Shown here: piece after piece, positions 52,429-60,736 of the stretch
Numbering within the stretch: the stretch's first letter is position 1
Layout: each line of letters begins with the position of its first letter
NCBI GenBank assembly: GCA_035532755.1
Contig: DATKQI010000279.1
Location: 3,928 to 67,927, forward strand
Direction: 5' to 3'
DNA: 64,000 nucleotides
Source: DATKQI01 sp035532755
Lineage (GTDB): Bacteria; Pseudomonadota; Alphaproteobacteria; Acetobacterales; Acetobacteraceae
The notes under the pieces: generated by a model
The model's input: the letters and a program-made list of their open reading frames with translations, nothing else
What the model was told of the DNA's origin: nothing
Databases searched by the model: none
Translations under genes and position numbers: made by a program

Positions 52429-54848
52429 GCCGGCACCGAAGCGCGCCGCTTCGCCGCCTCCTCGGCCCAGGGGTCGCGCTGCAGCAGCGCCTGCGCATGC
52501 CGGAAGCGCGCGGCCAATGCGGTGCGGCCCTCCGCATCCTCGGCGATGGACTGCCGTACATGGGCGATGCCCACGCGCTCCACCCACGGCGCGGTGCGCT
52601 CGAGATAGCGCGCCTCCTCCCGGTAGAGCTGCAGGAAGGCCGCACAGTATTCCAGCACCTGCTCGGCGGTCTCCACCTTGCACAACAGATCGGTGGGGCG
52701 GACCTTGATGCCGCCGTTGCCGCCCACGTGCAGCTCCCACCCGCTGTCCACGGCGACCACGCCGAAATCCTTGATCGTCGCCTCCGCGCAGTTGCGTGGA
52801 CAGCCAGACACGGCAAGCTTCACCTTGTGCGGATGCCATGATCCCCAGGTCATCCTCTCCAGTGCAATGCCCATGGCGGTGGAATCCTGCGTGCCGAACC
52901 GGCACCATTCCGATCCCACGCAGGTCTTCACCGTGCGCAGCGCCTTGCCGTAGGCGTGGCCGGAGACCATTCCCGCCGCGTTCAGATCATGCCATACGTC
53001 CGCGAGCTGCTCGCGCGGCACGCCCAGCAGATCGATGCGCTGCCCGCCCGTCACCTTCACCGTCGGGATCGCGTATTTATCGACCACATCAGCAATCGCG
53101 CGCAATTCGCCCGCACTGGTCACGCCGCCCCACATGCGCGGCACGACCGAGAACGTGCCATCCTTCTGGATGTTCGCGTGCTCCCGCTCGTTGACGAAGC
53201 GGGATTGCGGGTCGTCGGCATATTCTTCGGGAAAGGCGCACAGCAGATAGAAGTTCAGCGCCGGCCGGCACGATGCGCAGCCATCCGGCGTGGTCCAGCC
53301 AAGTGCCTCCATCGTCTGCGGAATGGTTCTGAACCCTTCGGCAACGATCCGTCTGCGCACCGTATCGTGGCCGAGCGCGGTGCATTTGCACATCGGCTTC
53401 TCGCCCACAGGGGCCGCATAGCGCTCGCCCAGCGCCTCGCGCAACAGGCCCTCCACGGCGCCGGCGCAACTGCCGCATGACGCCGAGGCCTTCGTATGCG
53501 CCCGCACGGCCTCGACGGTGGAGAGCCCATGCGCCGTGATCGCGGCCAGGATCGTGCCCTTGCTCACGCCGTTGCAGCCGCAGATCTCCGCGCTGTCCGC
53601 CAGCACGGGCACTCCAGCGGCGGGCGCATCGGCAAAAGCGGGGCCGAAGATCAGCCCATCGCGCAGGGCGGAAACATCCTGCCCGCTGCGCAGCAGGTCG
53701 AAATACCAGGCGGCATCGCGCGCCTCGCCATAGCACAGCACGCCGGCCAACCGCTCGCCCTCCAGCACCAGCCGGCGATAGCTGCCGCGCGCGGTGTCGC
53801 GCAGCACGATGCTCTCGGTCCCGGCCCCGCCTTGGAACCGCCCGGCTGAGAACATCTCGATGCCGGTCACTTTCAGCCGCGTGCCCGTCACCGCCGGGGT
53901 GAAGCCCGTTTCCGCCGTCTCGGTCAGGTGGTCGGCCGCAACCTTCGCCATCTCCCAGATCGGCGCCACCAGCCCATAGCAGGCGCCGTCGTGCTCCACG
54001 CATTCGCCCACCGCGAAGATCGCCGGGTCGGAGCAGGTCATCGCGTCATCGACGATCACGCCGCGTCCGCAGGCGATACCGGCCGCAGCCGCAAGCTGGG
54101 TGTTCGCGCGGATGCCGGCCGCCATCACCACAAGGTCGGCCGGCAGCACCGCACCGTCGGCAAGCTGCACCCCGCGCACCCGGTCCTCGCCCAGCAACGC
54201 GGCGGTCTGGGCCTCGAGATGCACGGCAATGCCACGGCGGACGAGGTCCTCCGCCAGCAGTTCGCCGGCGGTCTCGTCCAGTTGCCGCTCCATCAGATGC
54301 GGCATCAAGTGCACCACGTGCACGGCCATGCCCTGCTGGCGCAGCCCCCAGGCTGCCTCCAGCCCCAGCAGCCCGCCGCCGATCACCACCGCCTGCCGGT
54401 GCCGCGCGGCGGCCTGCTGCATCGTTTCCACATCGGCAAGGCTGCGGAACCCGATCACGCCCGGCAACTCCCGCCCTGGAAGGGGCAGCATCACGGGCAG
54501 GGAGCCGGTGGCAAGCAACAGCCGATCATACGATCGCACGGTGCCGCTGGCCCCGCGCACCACCTGGGCGGCACGGTCGATCGCCGCCACCGCCTCGCCG
54601 GCGATCAATTCGATGCCATGCTCGGCATACCAGTCGAAGCCGTGGGTGACGATCTCGGCGAACCGCTTCTCCCCGGACAGCACCGGAGAGAGCAGGATGC
54701 GGTTGTAGTTCGGCAGCGGCTCCGTGCCGAACACGGTGATGTCAAACCGGCCCGGCGCGCGGGCGAGGATTTCCTCCACCGTGCGGATGCCGGCCATGCC
54801 GTTGCCGATCACCACCAGCCGGCGGCGGATGGGTGCGATCATGTTCAT
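52425..54848 (-). CDS. nirB: NAD(P)H-dependent nitrite reductase large subunit
   Basis: An 807-residue cytoplasmic enzyme reducing nitrite to ammonium. From the N-terminus: FAD domain (RLVVIGNGMAGIRTVEE), NAD loop (AVVIGGGLLGLEAAWGL), BFD 2Fe-2S domain (CGCNGVSKG-type, here ICGCNGVSKG), ferredoxin-like repeats and the siroheme/4Fe-4S site with TCVGSEWCRFGTQDS and SGCPRNCAEA. All four siroheme-cluster cysteines are present. It lies ten bases after the transporter gene. Confidence 0.95.
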   Translation of the reverse strand: MNMIAPIRRRLVVIGNGMAGIRTVEEILARAPGRFDITVFGTEPLPNYNRILLSPVLSGEKRFAEIVTHGFDWYAEHGIELIAGEAVAAIDRAAQVVRGASGTVRSYDRLLLATGSLPVMLPLPGRELPGVIGFRSLADVETMQQAAARHRQAVVIGGGLLGLEAAWGLRQQGMAVHVVHLMPHLMERQLDETAGELLAEDLVRRGIAVHLEAQTAALLGEDRVRGVQLADGAVLPADLVVMAAGIRANTQLAAAAGIACGRGVIVDDAMTCSDPAIFAVGECVEHDGACYGLVAPIWEMAKVAADHLTETAETGFTPAVTGTRLKVTGIEMFSAGRFQGGAGTESIVLRDTARGSYRRLVLEGERLAGVLCYGEARDAAWYFDLLRSGQDVSALRDGLIFGPAFADAPAAGVPVLADSAEICGCNGVSKGTILAAITAHGLSTVEAVRAHTKASASCGSCAGAVEGLLREALGERYAAPVGEKPMCKCTALGHDTVRRRIVAEGFRTIPQTMEALGWTTPDGCASCRPALNFYLLCAFPEEYADDPQSRFVNEREHANIQKDGTFSVVPRMWGGVTSAGELRAIADVVDKYAIPTVKVTGGQRIDLLGVPREQLADVWHDLNAAGMVSGHAYGKALRTVKTCVGSEWCRFGTQDSTAMGIALERMTWGSWHPHKVKLAVSGCPRNCAEATIKDFGVVAVDSGWELHVGGNGGIKVRPTDLLCKVETAEQVLEYCAAFLQLYREEARYLERTAPWVERVGIAHVRQSIAEDAEGRTALAARFRHAQALLQRDPWAEEAAKRRASVPA

Positions 54849-54858
54849 CGCGCGCGCC

Positions 54859-56079
54859 CTAGATCCGTACGGCGCCGGTCGCGCCCGCCGCGTTCGTCCC
54901 CCACGTCGCGCGCCAACGGCGCTTTGCCACCGACAGGCCGAGCAGCGCCACCACCGCGAGCAGCGCGAAGATCAGGAAGCCCGACTGGTACGATCCGGTG
55001 ATCTGCTTCGAATACCCAAGGCTGGAGGCGAGATAGAACCCGCCGATTCCGCCGGCCATGCCGACAAGCCCGGTCATCACCCCGATCTCCCGGCCGAAGC
55101 GCTGCGGCACAAGCTGGAACACCGCGCCATTGCCCGCTCCGAGCGCCAGCATGGCGATCACGAACACGCCGAGCGCCATCGCGGCCGTCGGCAACCCCAG
55201 GCTGATCGCCGCGAGCGCGGCGGCGGCGATCACGTAAAGGCCGGTCAGCGCCCGCACCCCGCCGATCCGGTCGGCCAGCGCCCCGCCCACCGGGCGGACC
55301 ATCGAGCCGGCGAACACGCAGGCAGCGGTGGCATAGCCGGCCGCCACCGGCGCCAGCCCATACTGATCGTGGAAATAGATGGTGAGCGAGGAGGCAAGGC
55401 CGACGAAACCGCCGAACGTCACGCTGTAGAACAGCATGAGCCACCATGCGTCCGCATGCCGCAGAACCTTGAAGTAGTTCGGCAGCGGCTTCGGCGCCGG
55501 CTGGTTCGGGCTGTTCCGCGCCATCGCCAGATACAGCGCCAGCACGATCGCGAGCGGGATGGCGGCGAGACCGAACACCGCATTCACGCCCACGGCCGCC
55601 GCCAGCCCGGGCGCGAAGAGTGCGGCGAGCACGGTGCCGGAATTGCCCGCCCCGGCGATGCCGAGCGCGACGCCCTGATATTCCGGCGGATACCACCGCG
55701 AGGCGAGCGGCAGCGCGACGGCGAAGGACGCGCCGGCCACCCCCAGCACGACACCCATCGCCAGCACCGCATGGAAGCTCGGCAGCCCGAACGCCCAGGC
55801 CGCCAGCAGCCCCGCGATCACGATCGTCTGCCCGAGCACTCCGGCAATCTTCGGCCCCATCCGATCGACCAGGATGCCGCAAGCCACCCGCAGCACTGCC
55901 CCGGCGAGCACCGGAACCGCCACCATCAGCCCCTTCTGTGCGGGATCGAGATGCAGCTTGGCCGCGATCTGCACGCCCAGCGGCCCGAGCATGACCCAGA
56001 CCATGAAGCTCAGGTCGAAATACAGGAAGGCGGCGATCAACGTGGGCGTATGACCAGACCGCAGAAAGGATTTCTTCAT
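54859..56079 (-). CDS. Nitrate/nitrite MFS transporter (NarK/NasA type)
   Basis: A 406-residue, 12-helix transporter of the nitrate-nitrite porter family. Nitrate signatures are GNSGTVLAALFAP in helix 5 and AGNGAVFQLVPQRFG in helix 11; the substrate arginines lie in helices 2 and 8 (VLRVACG, MVRPVGG). It opens the structural part of the nitrate operon, downstream of a 227-base leader containing a sigma-54 promoter match and hairpins. Confidence 0.92.
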   Translation of the reverse strand: MKKSFLRSGHTPTLIAAFLYFDLSFMVWVMLGPLGVQIAAKLHLDPAQKGLMVAVPVLAGAVLRVACGILVDRMGPKIAGVLGQTIVIAGLLAAWAFGLPSFHAVLAMGVVLGVAGASFAVALPLASRWYPPEYQGVALGIAGAGNSGTVLAALFAPGLAAAVGVNAVFGLAAIPLAIVLALYLAMARNSPNQPAPKPLPNYFKVLRHADAWWLMLFYSVTFGGFVGLASSLTIYFHDQYGLAPVAAGYATAACVFAGSMVRPVGGALADRIGGVRALTGLYVIAAAALAAISLGLPTAAMALGVFVIAMLALGAGNGAVFQLVPQRFGREIGVMTGLVGMAGGIGGFYLASSLGYSKQITGSYQSGFLIFALLAVVALLGLSVAKRRWRATWGTNAAGATGAVRI

Positions 56080-56126
56080 GCCATGGCACCCGCGGGCCCG
56101 TCTGCTCGGCTGGAGCCTGGCCCGAT

Positions 56127-56146
56127 GCGAACCATCCTTGGTTCGC
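56127..56146 (-). promoter_or_regulatory. Hexaloop hairpin in the nitrate-transporter leader (candidate NasT/ANTAR site)
   Basis: A perfect 7-base-pair stem GCGAACC/GGTTCGC closes a 6-base loop AAGGAT on the minus strand, with A at loop position 1 and G at 4, the bases required in ANTAR-recognised hexaloops. Another stem, GCGGGG/CCCCGC, lies upstream at 56161-56176, and a 6-base-pair CGGGCC/GGCCCG stem lies between this hairpin and the start codon. A second hexaloop hairpin, expected for ANTAR targets, was not identified with confidence. Confidence 0.5.
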
Positions 56147-56239
56147 CATTTCCCGGAACGGCGGGGAAAGCCCCGCGGCGTCGGACCCACCGCGCCATTG
56201 CAGCAGCCCGGCCAGGGCTCAGCCCGGCTCTGGCAGTAG

Positions 56240-56255
56240 AGCAAGCCTCATGCCA
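56240..56255 (-). promoter_or_regulatory. Sigma-54 (RpoN) promoter of the nitrate operon
   Basis: TGGCATGAGGCTTGCT on the minus strand matches the -24/-12 consensus TGGCAyG-N4-TTGCt at every defined position. It predicts transcription from about 56229, giving a 150-base leader before the transporter gene. NtrC sites were not found with confidence. Confidence 0.75.
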
Positions 56256-56306
56256 GTGCAGATTCTCGCTCTGACCTAGATGCAGCGGGATATTATGCCT
56301 ATTTTT

Positions 56307-57482
56307 TCACCTTATTTGCGCGAAACTAACCATATTGCCTGTTTTTTCATCGAATAAGGCGCCATCGCAGAACGCATCGGCGCGCATCGGGATCGGCGCC
56401 GGGCTGGCCGGCAACATCCATTCAGACGGATGCCCACCCTCCACTTTCTGGTTCATCCACGGCACGCTCCAATCTTCCGCCCGGGCGGCGGCTTCGTGCA
56501 GATCCGGGCGATAGATCGCGGCCACCCGCGATCGTGTCGCGTCGTCTTCCGCCATCATCCCCCAGCGCGCCATCTGGCCGGCGAACCATCGCGCGTGCGA
56601 TCGCCAGGGGAAAGTCGCGGCGTGGGCGGCGAACACCGAGCGCAGCGGATCATCCTGCGTTCCGGCCGATGGCAGGGAGGCGCGCACCATCTCCGCCGGC
56701 ACGCTGAGATAATCCGGCCTTGCCAGCAGCCGGGCGAGCCCGTCCGCCTCGGCCGGGTCGTCGCACAGCCGTCCTGCGCGCAGCAGCCCGCGCAGCAGGG
56801 CATGCAGCCGCTCCGGCGCGGTCGCTGCCCAGTCCGCCCGCACGGCAAGACATTTCTCCGGGTGGTTGCGCCAGATATTCGCGGTGCCGAGCACGATCCG
56901 GCCCGTTCCCGCTTGCGCCGCCATTCCGCCCCACGGCGCGCCGGCGCAGAACCCGTCGATGCGGCCGGCTTCCACCGCCGCCACCATGGCGGCCGGCGGC
57001 AGCACGGTCAGCATCACGTCGCGCTCGGGGTCGATGCCGCTCGCGGCCAGCCAGTAGCGCAGCAGCAGATGATGGGTGGAATACCCATGCACCACCGCCA
57101 GTACCGGCCTGCGGCCCTGCCGCGCGATCGCCGCCCGCAGTCGCGCGCCCACCGCCAGCGGCGCGGGATTGCCGTCCAGCGCCGGATCGGCGAGGGCGGG
57201 GGCGAGCGCGATCGTGTTGCCGCCGAGGCTGATCCCGCCGGGCACCAGCAGCGACACCGCCGGGCCGCGCAGGCCCAGTGTCGCGGCGATGGCAAGCGGT
57301 GGCAGCAGCACCGCCCCTTCCAGCAGCCCCACCGCCAGCTTGTCGGCCAGGTTGGCCCAGGACGGCTCGACCGACAGATCGACCGAAAGCCCCAGCGCAT
57401 GGAACAGCCCCAGCTCCTGCGCCGCCACCAGCGGCGCGGCGTCGGTCAGCCGCAGCAGGCCGAGGCGGATCGTCTCCGTCAT
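56307..57482 (-). CDS. nasS: NasS-type cytoplasmic nitrate/nitrite sensor
   Basis: A 391-residue protein of the NrtA/CmpA/NasS binding family, beginning MTETIRLGLLRLTDAAPLV with no signal peptide, so it acts in the cytoplasm. Family motifs include HGYSTHHLLLRYWLAASG, DGFCAGAPWGGMA and WRNHPEKCLAV. In Azotobacter and Paracoccus, NasS holds NasT inactive until nitrate or nitrite binds. It overlaps nasT by four bases, which fits equimolar production. Confidence 0.92.
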   Translation of the reverse strand: MTETIRLGLLRLTDAAPLVAAQELGLFHALGLSVDLSVEPSWANLADKLAVGLLEGAVLLPPLAIAATLGLRGPAVSLLVPGGISLGGNTIALAPALADPALDGNPAPLAVGARLRAAIARQGRRPVLAVVHGYSTHHLLLRYWLAASGIDPERDVMLTVLPPAAMVAAVEAGRIDGFCAGAPWGGMAAQAGTGRIVLGTANIWRNHPEKCLAVRADWAATAPERLHALLRGLLRAGRLCDDPAEADGLARLLARPDYLSVPAEMVRASLPSAGTQDDPLRSVFAAHAATFPWRSHARWFAGQMARWGMMAEDDATRSRVAAIYRPDLHEAAARAEDWSVPWMNQKVEGGHPSEWMLPASPAPIPMRADAFCDGALFDEKTGNMVSFAQIR

Positions 57483-58051
57483 GCCTTGTCCTCCTCGCCT
57501 GTCAGCATCTCCTGCGCGATCTCGGCGATGCGCCGGCCGCGCTGCATCGCCTGCCGGCGCAGCCAGTGATAGGCCTGCGGCTCGCTGATCCCGCGCTGCC
57601 GGATCAGTCTGGCTTTTGCCGCCTCGATCGCGGCGCGCTCGGCCAGCGCCTGTTCGGCCCGCTGCAACCCGCTTTCCACTTGCCGGAACCGCTCGAACAT
57701 CGCCACCGCCGCCTGCACGATCGGCTTCACGTCGGGCAATGCCGCGCCCACCACGTTGTAGGAACTCACGCCCGCGGCGATCGCCTGCCGCATGAAGGCT
57801 GGATCGTCGGCATCGACGAACATCACGATTGGCCGCGGATTGTGCGCATAGGCGCGGCGGATGCCCTCAAGCCCGTCGCGGTCGGGCCGGGCCATATCGA
57901 CGATCACGACATCGGGCTGCACACGCGCGGCGGCGGCGGCCAGCAGTTCTCCCGGCAATGGCCGCACCACCGCCACGCGCTCCATAGCCGCCAGATCCGC
58001 GATCAGCGCCCGCGCGCGCGCCGGGTCGCCGTCAGCCAACAGAACCTTCAA
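57479..58051 (-). CDS. nasT: NasT-type ANTAR transcription antiterminator
   Basis: A 190-residue two-domain regulator: a receiver-like domain (MKVLLADGDPARARAL, Asp52 in VIVDMARPDRDG) and a C-terminal ANTAR RNA-binding domain (about residues 130-188, with KARLIRQRGISEPQAYHWL). It binds paired hexaloop hairpins in nitrate-operon leaders. The start is taken as the TTG at 58051; a TTG at 58093 would lie inside the sigma-54 promoter. Its likely target is the leader at about 56080-56229. Confidence 0.9.
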   Translation of the reverse strand: MKVLLADGDPARARALIADLAAMERVAVVRPLPGELLAAAAARVQPDVVIVDMARPDRDGLEGIRRAYAHNPRPIVMFVDADDPAFMRQAIAAGVSSYNVVGAALPDVKPIVQAAVAMFERFRQVESGLQRAEQALAERAAIEAAKARLIRQRGISEPQAYHWLRRQAMQRGRRIAEIAQEMLTGEEDKA

Positions 58052-58088
58052 TCGCCGCCATCCTGCCCGGTCGCAACAGGGCAGGCTG

Positions 58089-58104
58089 TGCAAGCCGCGC
58101 GCCA
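58089..58104 (-). promoter_or_regulatory. Sigma-54 promoter of nasTS
   Basis: TGGCGCGCGGCTTGCA on the minus strand fits TGGCACG-N4-TTGCa with one change (A to G at the fifth base). It lies in the short gap between the MotB-like gene and nasT, predicts a start near 58078, and leaves a 27-base leader. Confidence 0.6.
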
Positions 58105-58108
58105 GCCG

Positions 58109-59578
58109 TTATCGGCCGGTCAGCCGGAACTCGATGCGGCGGTTTTTCGCATATGCCGCGGCCGTATCCCCCGGATCGATCGGGTGGGTCGAGCCGAACG
58201 CGGCGGCGGCCAGCCGGTCGGCCGGAATTCCGTTCGCGATCAGCAGCTTCAGCACCGACAGCGCCCGCTCGGCCGAGAGATCCCAATTGGATGTGTAGCG
58301 CCCGCCCGTGATCGGCTGCTTGTCGGCATAGCCATCCACCCGCAGGATCCAGGGGATGTTCTTCGGGATGCCGGGCGCGATCTGCTTCAGCGCGGTGGCG
58401 ATCTTGTCGATCTGCCGCGTGCCCGCCGCGGTCAGATGCGCGGAATTGACCGGGAACAGCACGTCGGACTGGAACACGAACCGGTCGCCCACGATGCGGA
58501 TATCCTTCCGCCCGGCCAGCACCTGCCGCAGCCTGCCGAAGAAATTGCTGCGGTACTGCTGCAGTTCCTGCACCTTGCGCGCCAGCGCCTCGTTCAGCTT
58601 GCGCCCCAGGGCGGCAATCTGCACGTCCTTCTCGCTGCCCGCCGTCTTCGCCAGGTCGAGGGCCGCCGAAATCTGCGCGAGCTGGGCGCGCAGCTGGATC
58701 ATCTGCTGGTTGAGCAGGTCGATCTCGGCCTGCGCGCTCGCCGTGAGCCCCTTCTGAACGGTCAGTTCCGTCCGCGTCGCCCCCGTCGCGCGCGTCTGTT
58801 TGGCCAGATCCGCCCGCGCTGTCGTCACCGCGCGCGTCTGCTTGGCCAGGTCGGTTTGCGCCTGCGCGGTCAACTCCTTCTGGGCAGTCAGTTCCGCCTG
58901 CGCCGCCACCGCCGCGCGCGTTTGTTTGGCGAGGTCCGCTTGCACCTGTGTCGTCAGTCCCTTCTGGGTGGCAAGGTCGGATTGCGTGCTGGCAACCAGC
59001 TTCTGCTGCGCCGCCAGATCGGCCCGGGTTTGCGCGAGCGTCCGGCGCGCCTGCCCAAGCTCGCTTACGATGGCGGCGGTCTGCTGGCCCGCGGCCTCGC
59101 TGTGCCGTGCCGCCCCGGCCAACTGGTTCTGGAGCGTGACGATGCGGGCGGCGGCGGATTTCGCCTGCAACTCGGCGTCCGCGAGCTTCGCCGCCAGCGT
59201 ATCACGCTGCGCCTGCAACGCCTGGAGGCTGGCGCTGCTGGCGGCAGCATCCTTGTGCGTGGCGGCCAGTTGCCGGGCGAGCGCATCGCGGGCGGCATTG
59301 GACGTATCCAGTTTGCGCGTGAGCGTGGCCGCGCTCTGCTGCAGATCAGCGGCCTGCCCCTTCTCCAGCGCCAGCATGTTGGACAGTTGGGCGATCTCGC
59401 GGTTCAATCGGTCCAGCGCCTTGTTCCGCCCCGACAGCGTGACGGACAGGAACGCCTGCGCCAGCACGAACACCAGCAGCACGAAGATGATCACCATCAG
59501 CAGGGTGGACAGCGCGTCCACATAGCCCGGCCAGGCGTTCAGCCCGTTCTCCCCGCCGCGGCGGATGCGCCCTGGCAT
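58109..59578 (-). CDS. MotB-like protein with long coiled coil and OmpA domain
   Basis: A 489-residue protein. A short cytoplasmic tail leads into one membrane helix (about residues 22-46). Just before it, WPGYVDALSTLLM places Asp21 where MotB/ZorB proteins have their proton-binding Asp. Residues about 50-345 are a continuous coiled coil, including 14-residue repeats (181-282). The C-terminal 125 residues are an OmpA-like peptidoglycan-binding domain (NWDLSAERALSV, then AKNRRIEFRL). It is adjacent to a MotA/TolQ partner and so is probably half of an ion-driven stator complex. No flagellar genes are nearby. Function is unknown. Confidence 0.85.
   Translation of the reverse strand: MPGRIRRGGENGLNAWPGYVDALSTLLMVIIFVLLVFVLAQAFLSVTLSGRNKALDRLNREIAQLSNMLALEKGQAADLQQSAATLTRKLDTSNAARDALARQLAATHKDAAASSASLQALQAQRDTLAAKLADAELQAKSAAARIVTLQNQLAGAARHSEAAGQQTAAIVSELGQARRTLAQTRADLAAQQKLVASTQSDLATQKGLTTQVQADLAKQTRAAVAAQAELTAQKELTAQAQTDLAKQTRAVTTARADLAKQTRATGATRTELTVQKGLTASAQAEIDLLNQQMIQLRAQLAQISAALDLAKTAGSEKDVQIAALGRKLNEALARKVQELQQYRSNFFGRLRQVLAGRKDIRIVGDRFVFQSDVLFPVNSAHLTAAGTRQIDKIATALKQIAPGIPKNIPWILRVDGYADKQPITGGRYTSNWDLSAERALSVLKLLIANGIPADRLAAAAFGSTHPIDPGDTAAAYAKNRRIEFRLTGR
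58733..59038 (-). repeat. 14-residue coiled-coil repeats inside the MotB-like gene
   Basis: The motif (A/T)DLAKQTRA recurs at residues 214-222, 242-250 and 256-264, interleaved with QKxLTxxAQ units, giving spacings of 28 and 14 residues (two heptads each). The DNA repeats are visible as recurring GTTTGGC(G/C)AGxTCxGC on the plus strand. Such repeats can expand or contract, changing coil length. Confidence 0.75.
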
Positions 59579-59581
59579 GTC

Positions 59582-60736
59582 CTATCGCGCCTCGTTCTCG
59601 GCCAGGGCGGCGATCGTGCGCGTCAGGATGCGCAGGTCGTTGCGCAGCTCCGCCGTGCTCTGCACCCGCCCCTGTTCGGATTCCGCGAGCAGCCGCTGCA
59701 GCGCCACCTCGATGTTGCGCAGATGGGCGTGCGCCACCTCGTCCGACCGTGGAACGCTGTGCTCGCCCAGGCGCTGCAGGGCGGGGCCGAGCACGCTCTG
59801 CGTCTCCGCGATCCGCAGCATCAGCTGCTGGTTGGCGCGCATCGTGTCGCTGAAGCTGCTCAGCTTCTCGGCCAGTTGCAGCAGCGTCTGGTTGGCGTGT
59901 CCGCGGCTCTCCTCGCCGCGCCCCAGGATCGTCTGCAACCCTTCCATGTTCTCGGCGGTCTGCTCCAGCAGCGCCTGCACATAGATCGGCACCGAGCCTT
60001 CGCCCTCGCTGCCCAGCACGCCCGAAGACAGCCGGGTGAGCCCGGCGAGCCATTCCTCCAGCTCGTTGAAGAACCGGTTCTGCGCCTGCCCGGCGGTGAG
60101 GTCGAGGAAGCCCAGCACCAGCGCGCCGGCAAGCCCGAACATCGAGGAGGAAAATGCGGTGGCCATGCCGGAGAGCGGACCTGTGAGCCCTGTCTTCAAC
60201 TGCTCGAACATCGCGTTCACGTCGCCGGTGCCCATGGTCATCCCGTTGATCACGTCGGAGACCGAGGCCACCGTGCGCAGCAGCCCCCAGAACGTGCCGA
60301 GCAGGCCGAGGAAGATCATCAGCCCGGTCATGTAGCGGGAAAGCTCGCGGCTCTCGTCCAGCCGGCTCGCGATGCTGTCCAGCAAACCCCGCATCGCCTG
60401 GGCGGACAGCGTGAAGCGCGCCTGCGGGTCGCGCGATTTCTCGGCTCGCGAGGCCATCATCCGCGCCATCGGTGCGAGCAGCCTCGGCGGCGGGATCGTG
60501 GCGAGCGACGGGCGGGACCGCTGGAACGCCTCCACCCAGTTCACCTCCGGCGACAGCCGCAGCACCTGGCGCAGGTTCCAGGCGATGCCGAGGATCTCGA
60601 CCAGGAAGATCAGGCTGTTCAGCGGCGGGTTGTTGGCGAAGAAGACGCGCAGCTTCGGCAGCAGCAGCAGGGACACGAGGATGACCACGGCAAGGAAGGC
60701 CAGCATGCGCAGCAGATAGGCGGTGGGGCGGGTCAT
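59582..60736 (-). CDS. MotA/TolQ/ExbB-family proton-channel protein
   Basis: A 384-residue protein with hydrophobic segments at about 8-27, 37-55, 134-152 and 196-214. The third contains FLGLLGTFWGLL, the MotA/TolQ/ExbB channel motif, and a conserved cytoplasmic loop lies between segments 2 and 3. The last 165 residues are a helical cytoplasmic tail. It starts four bases inside the end of the OmpA-like gene and ends three bases before the MotB-like gene, so the three products are surely made together. The size is larger than TolQ/ExbB and closer to motor-type stators. Confidence 0.85.
   Translation of the reverse strand: MTRPTAYLLRMLAFLAVVILVSLLLLPKLRVFFANNPPLNSLIFLVEILGIAWNLRQVLRLSPEVNWVEAFQRSRPSLATIPPPRLLAPMARMMASRAEKSRDPQARFTLSAQAMRGLLDSIASRLDESRELSRYMTGLMIFLGLLGTFWGLLRTVASVSDVINGMTMGTGDVNAMFEQLKTGLTGPLSGMATAFSSSMFGLAGALVLGFLDLTAGQAQNRFFNELEEWLAGLTRLSSGVLGSEGEGSVPIYVQALLEQTAENMEGLQTILGRGEESRGHANQTLLQLAEKLSSFSDTMRANQQLMLRIAETQSVLGPALQRLGEHSVPRSDEVAHAHLRNIEVALQRLLAESEQGRVQSTAELRNDLRILTRTIAALAENEAR

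Noticed and set aside
58109..60736. Flagellar motAB
   Set aside because: No flagellar genes are nearby, the B protein has a 300-residue coil, and a Pro-rich OmpA-like partner is co-encoded.
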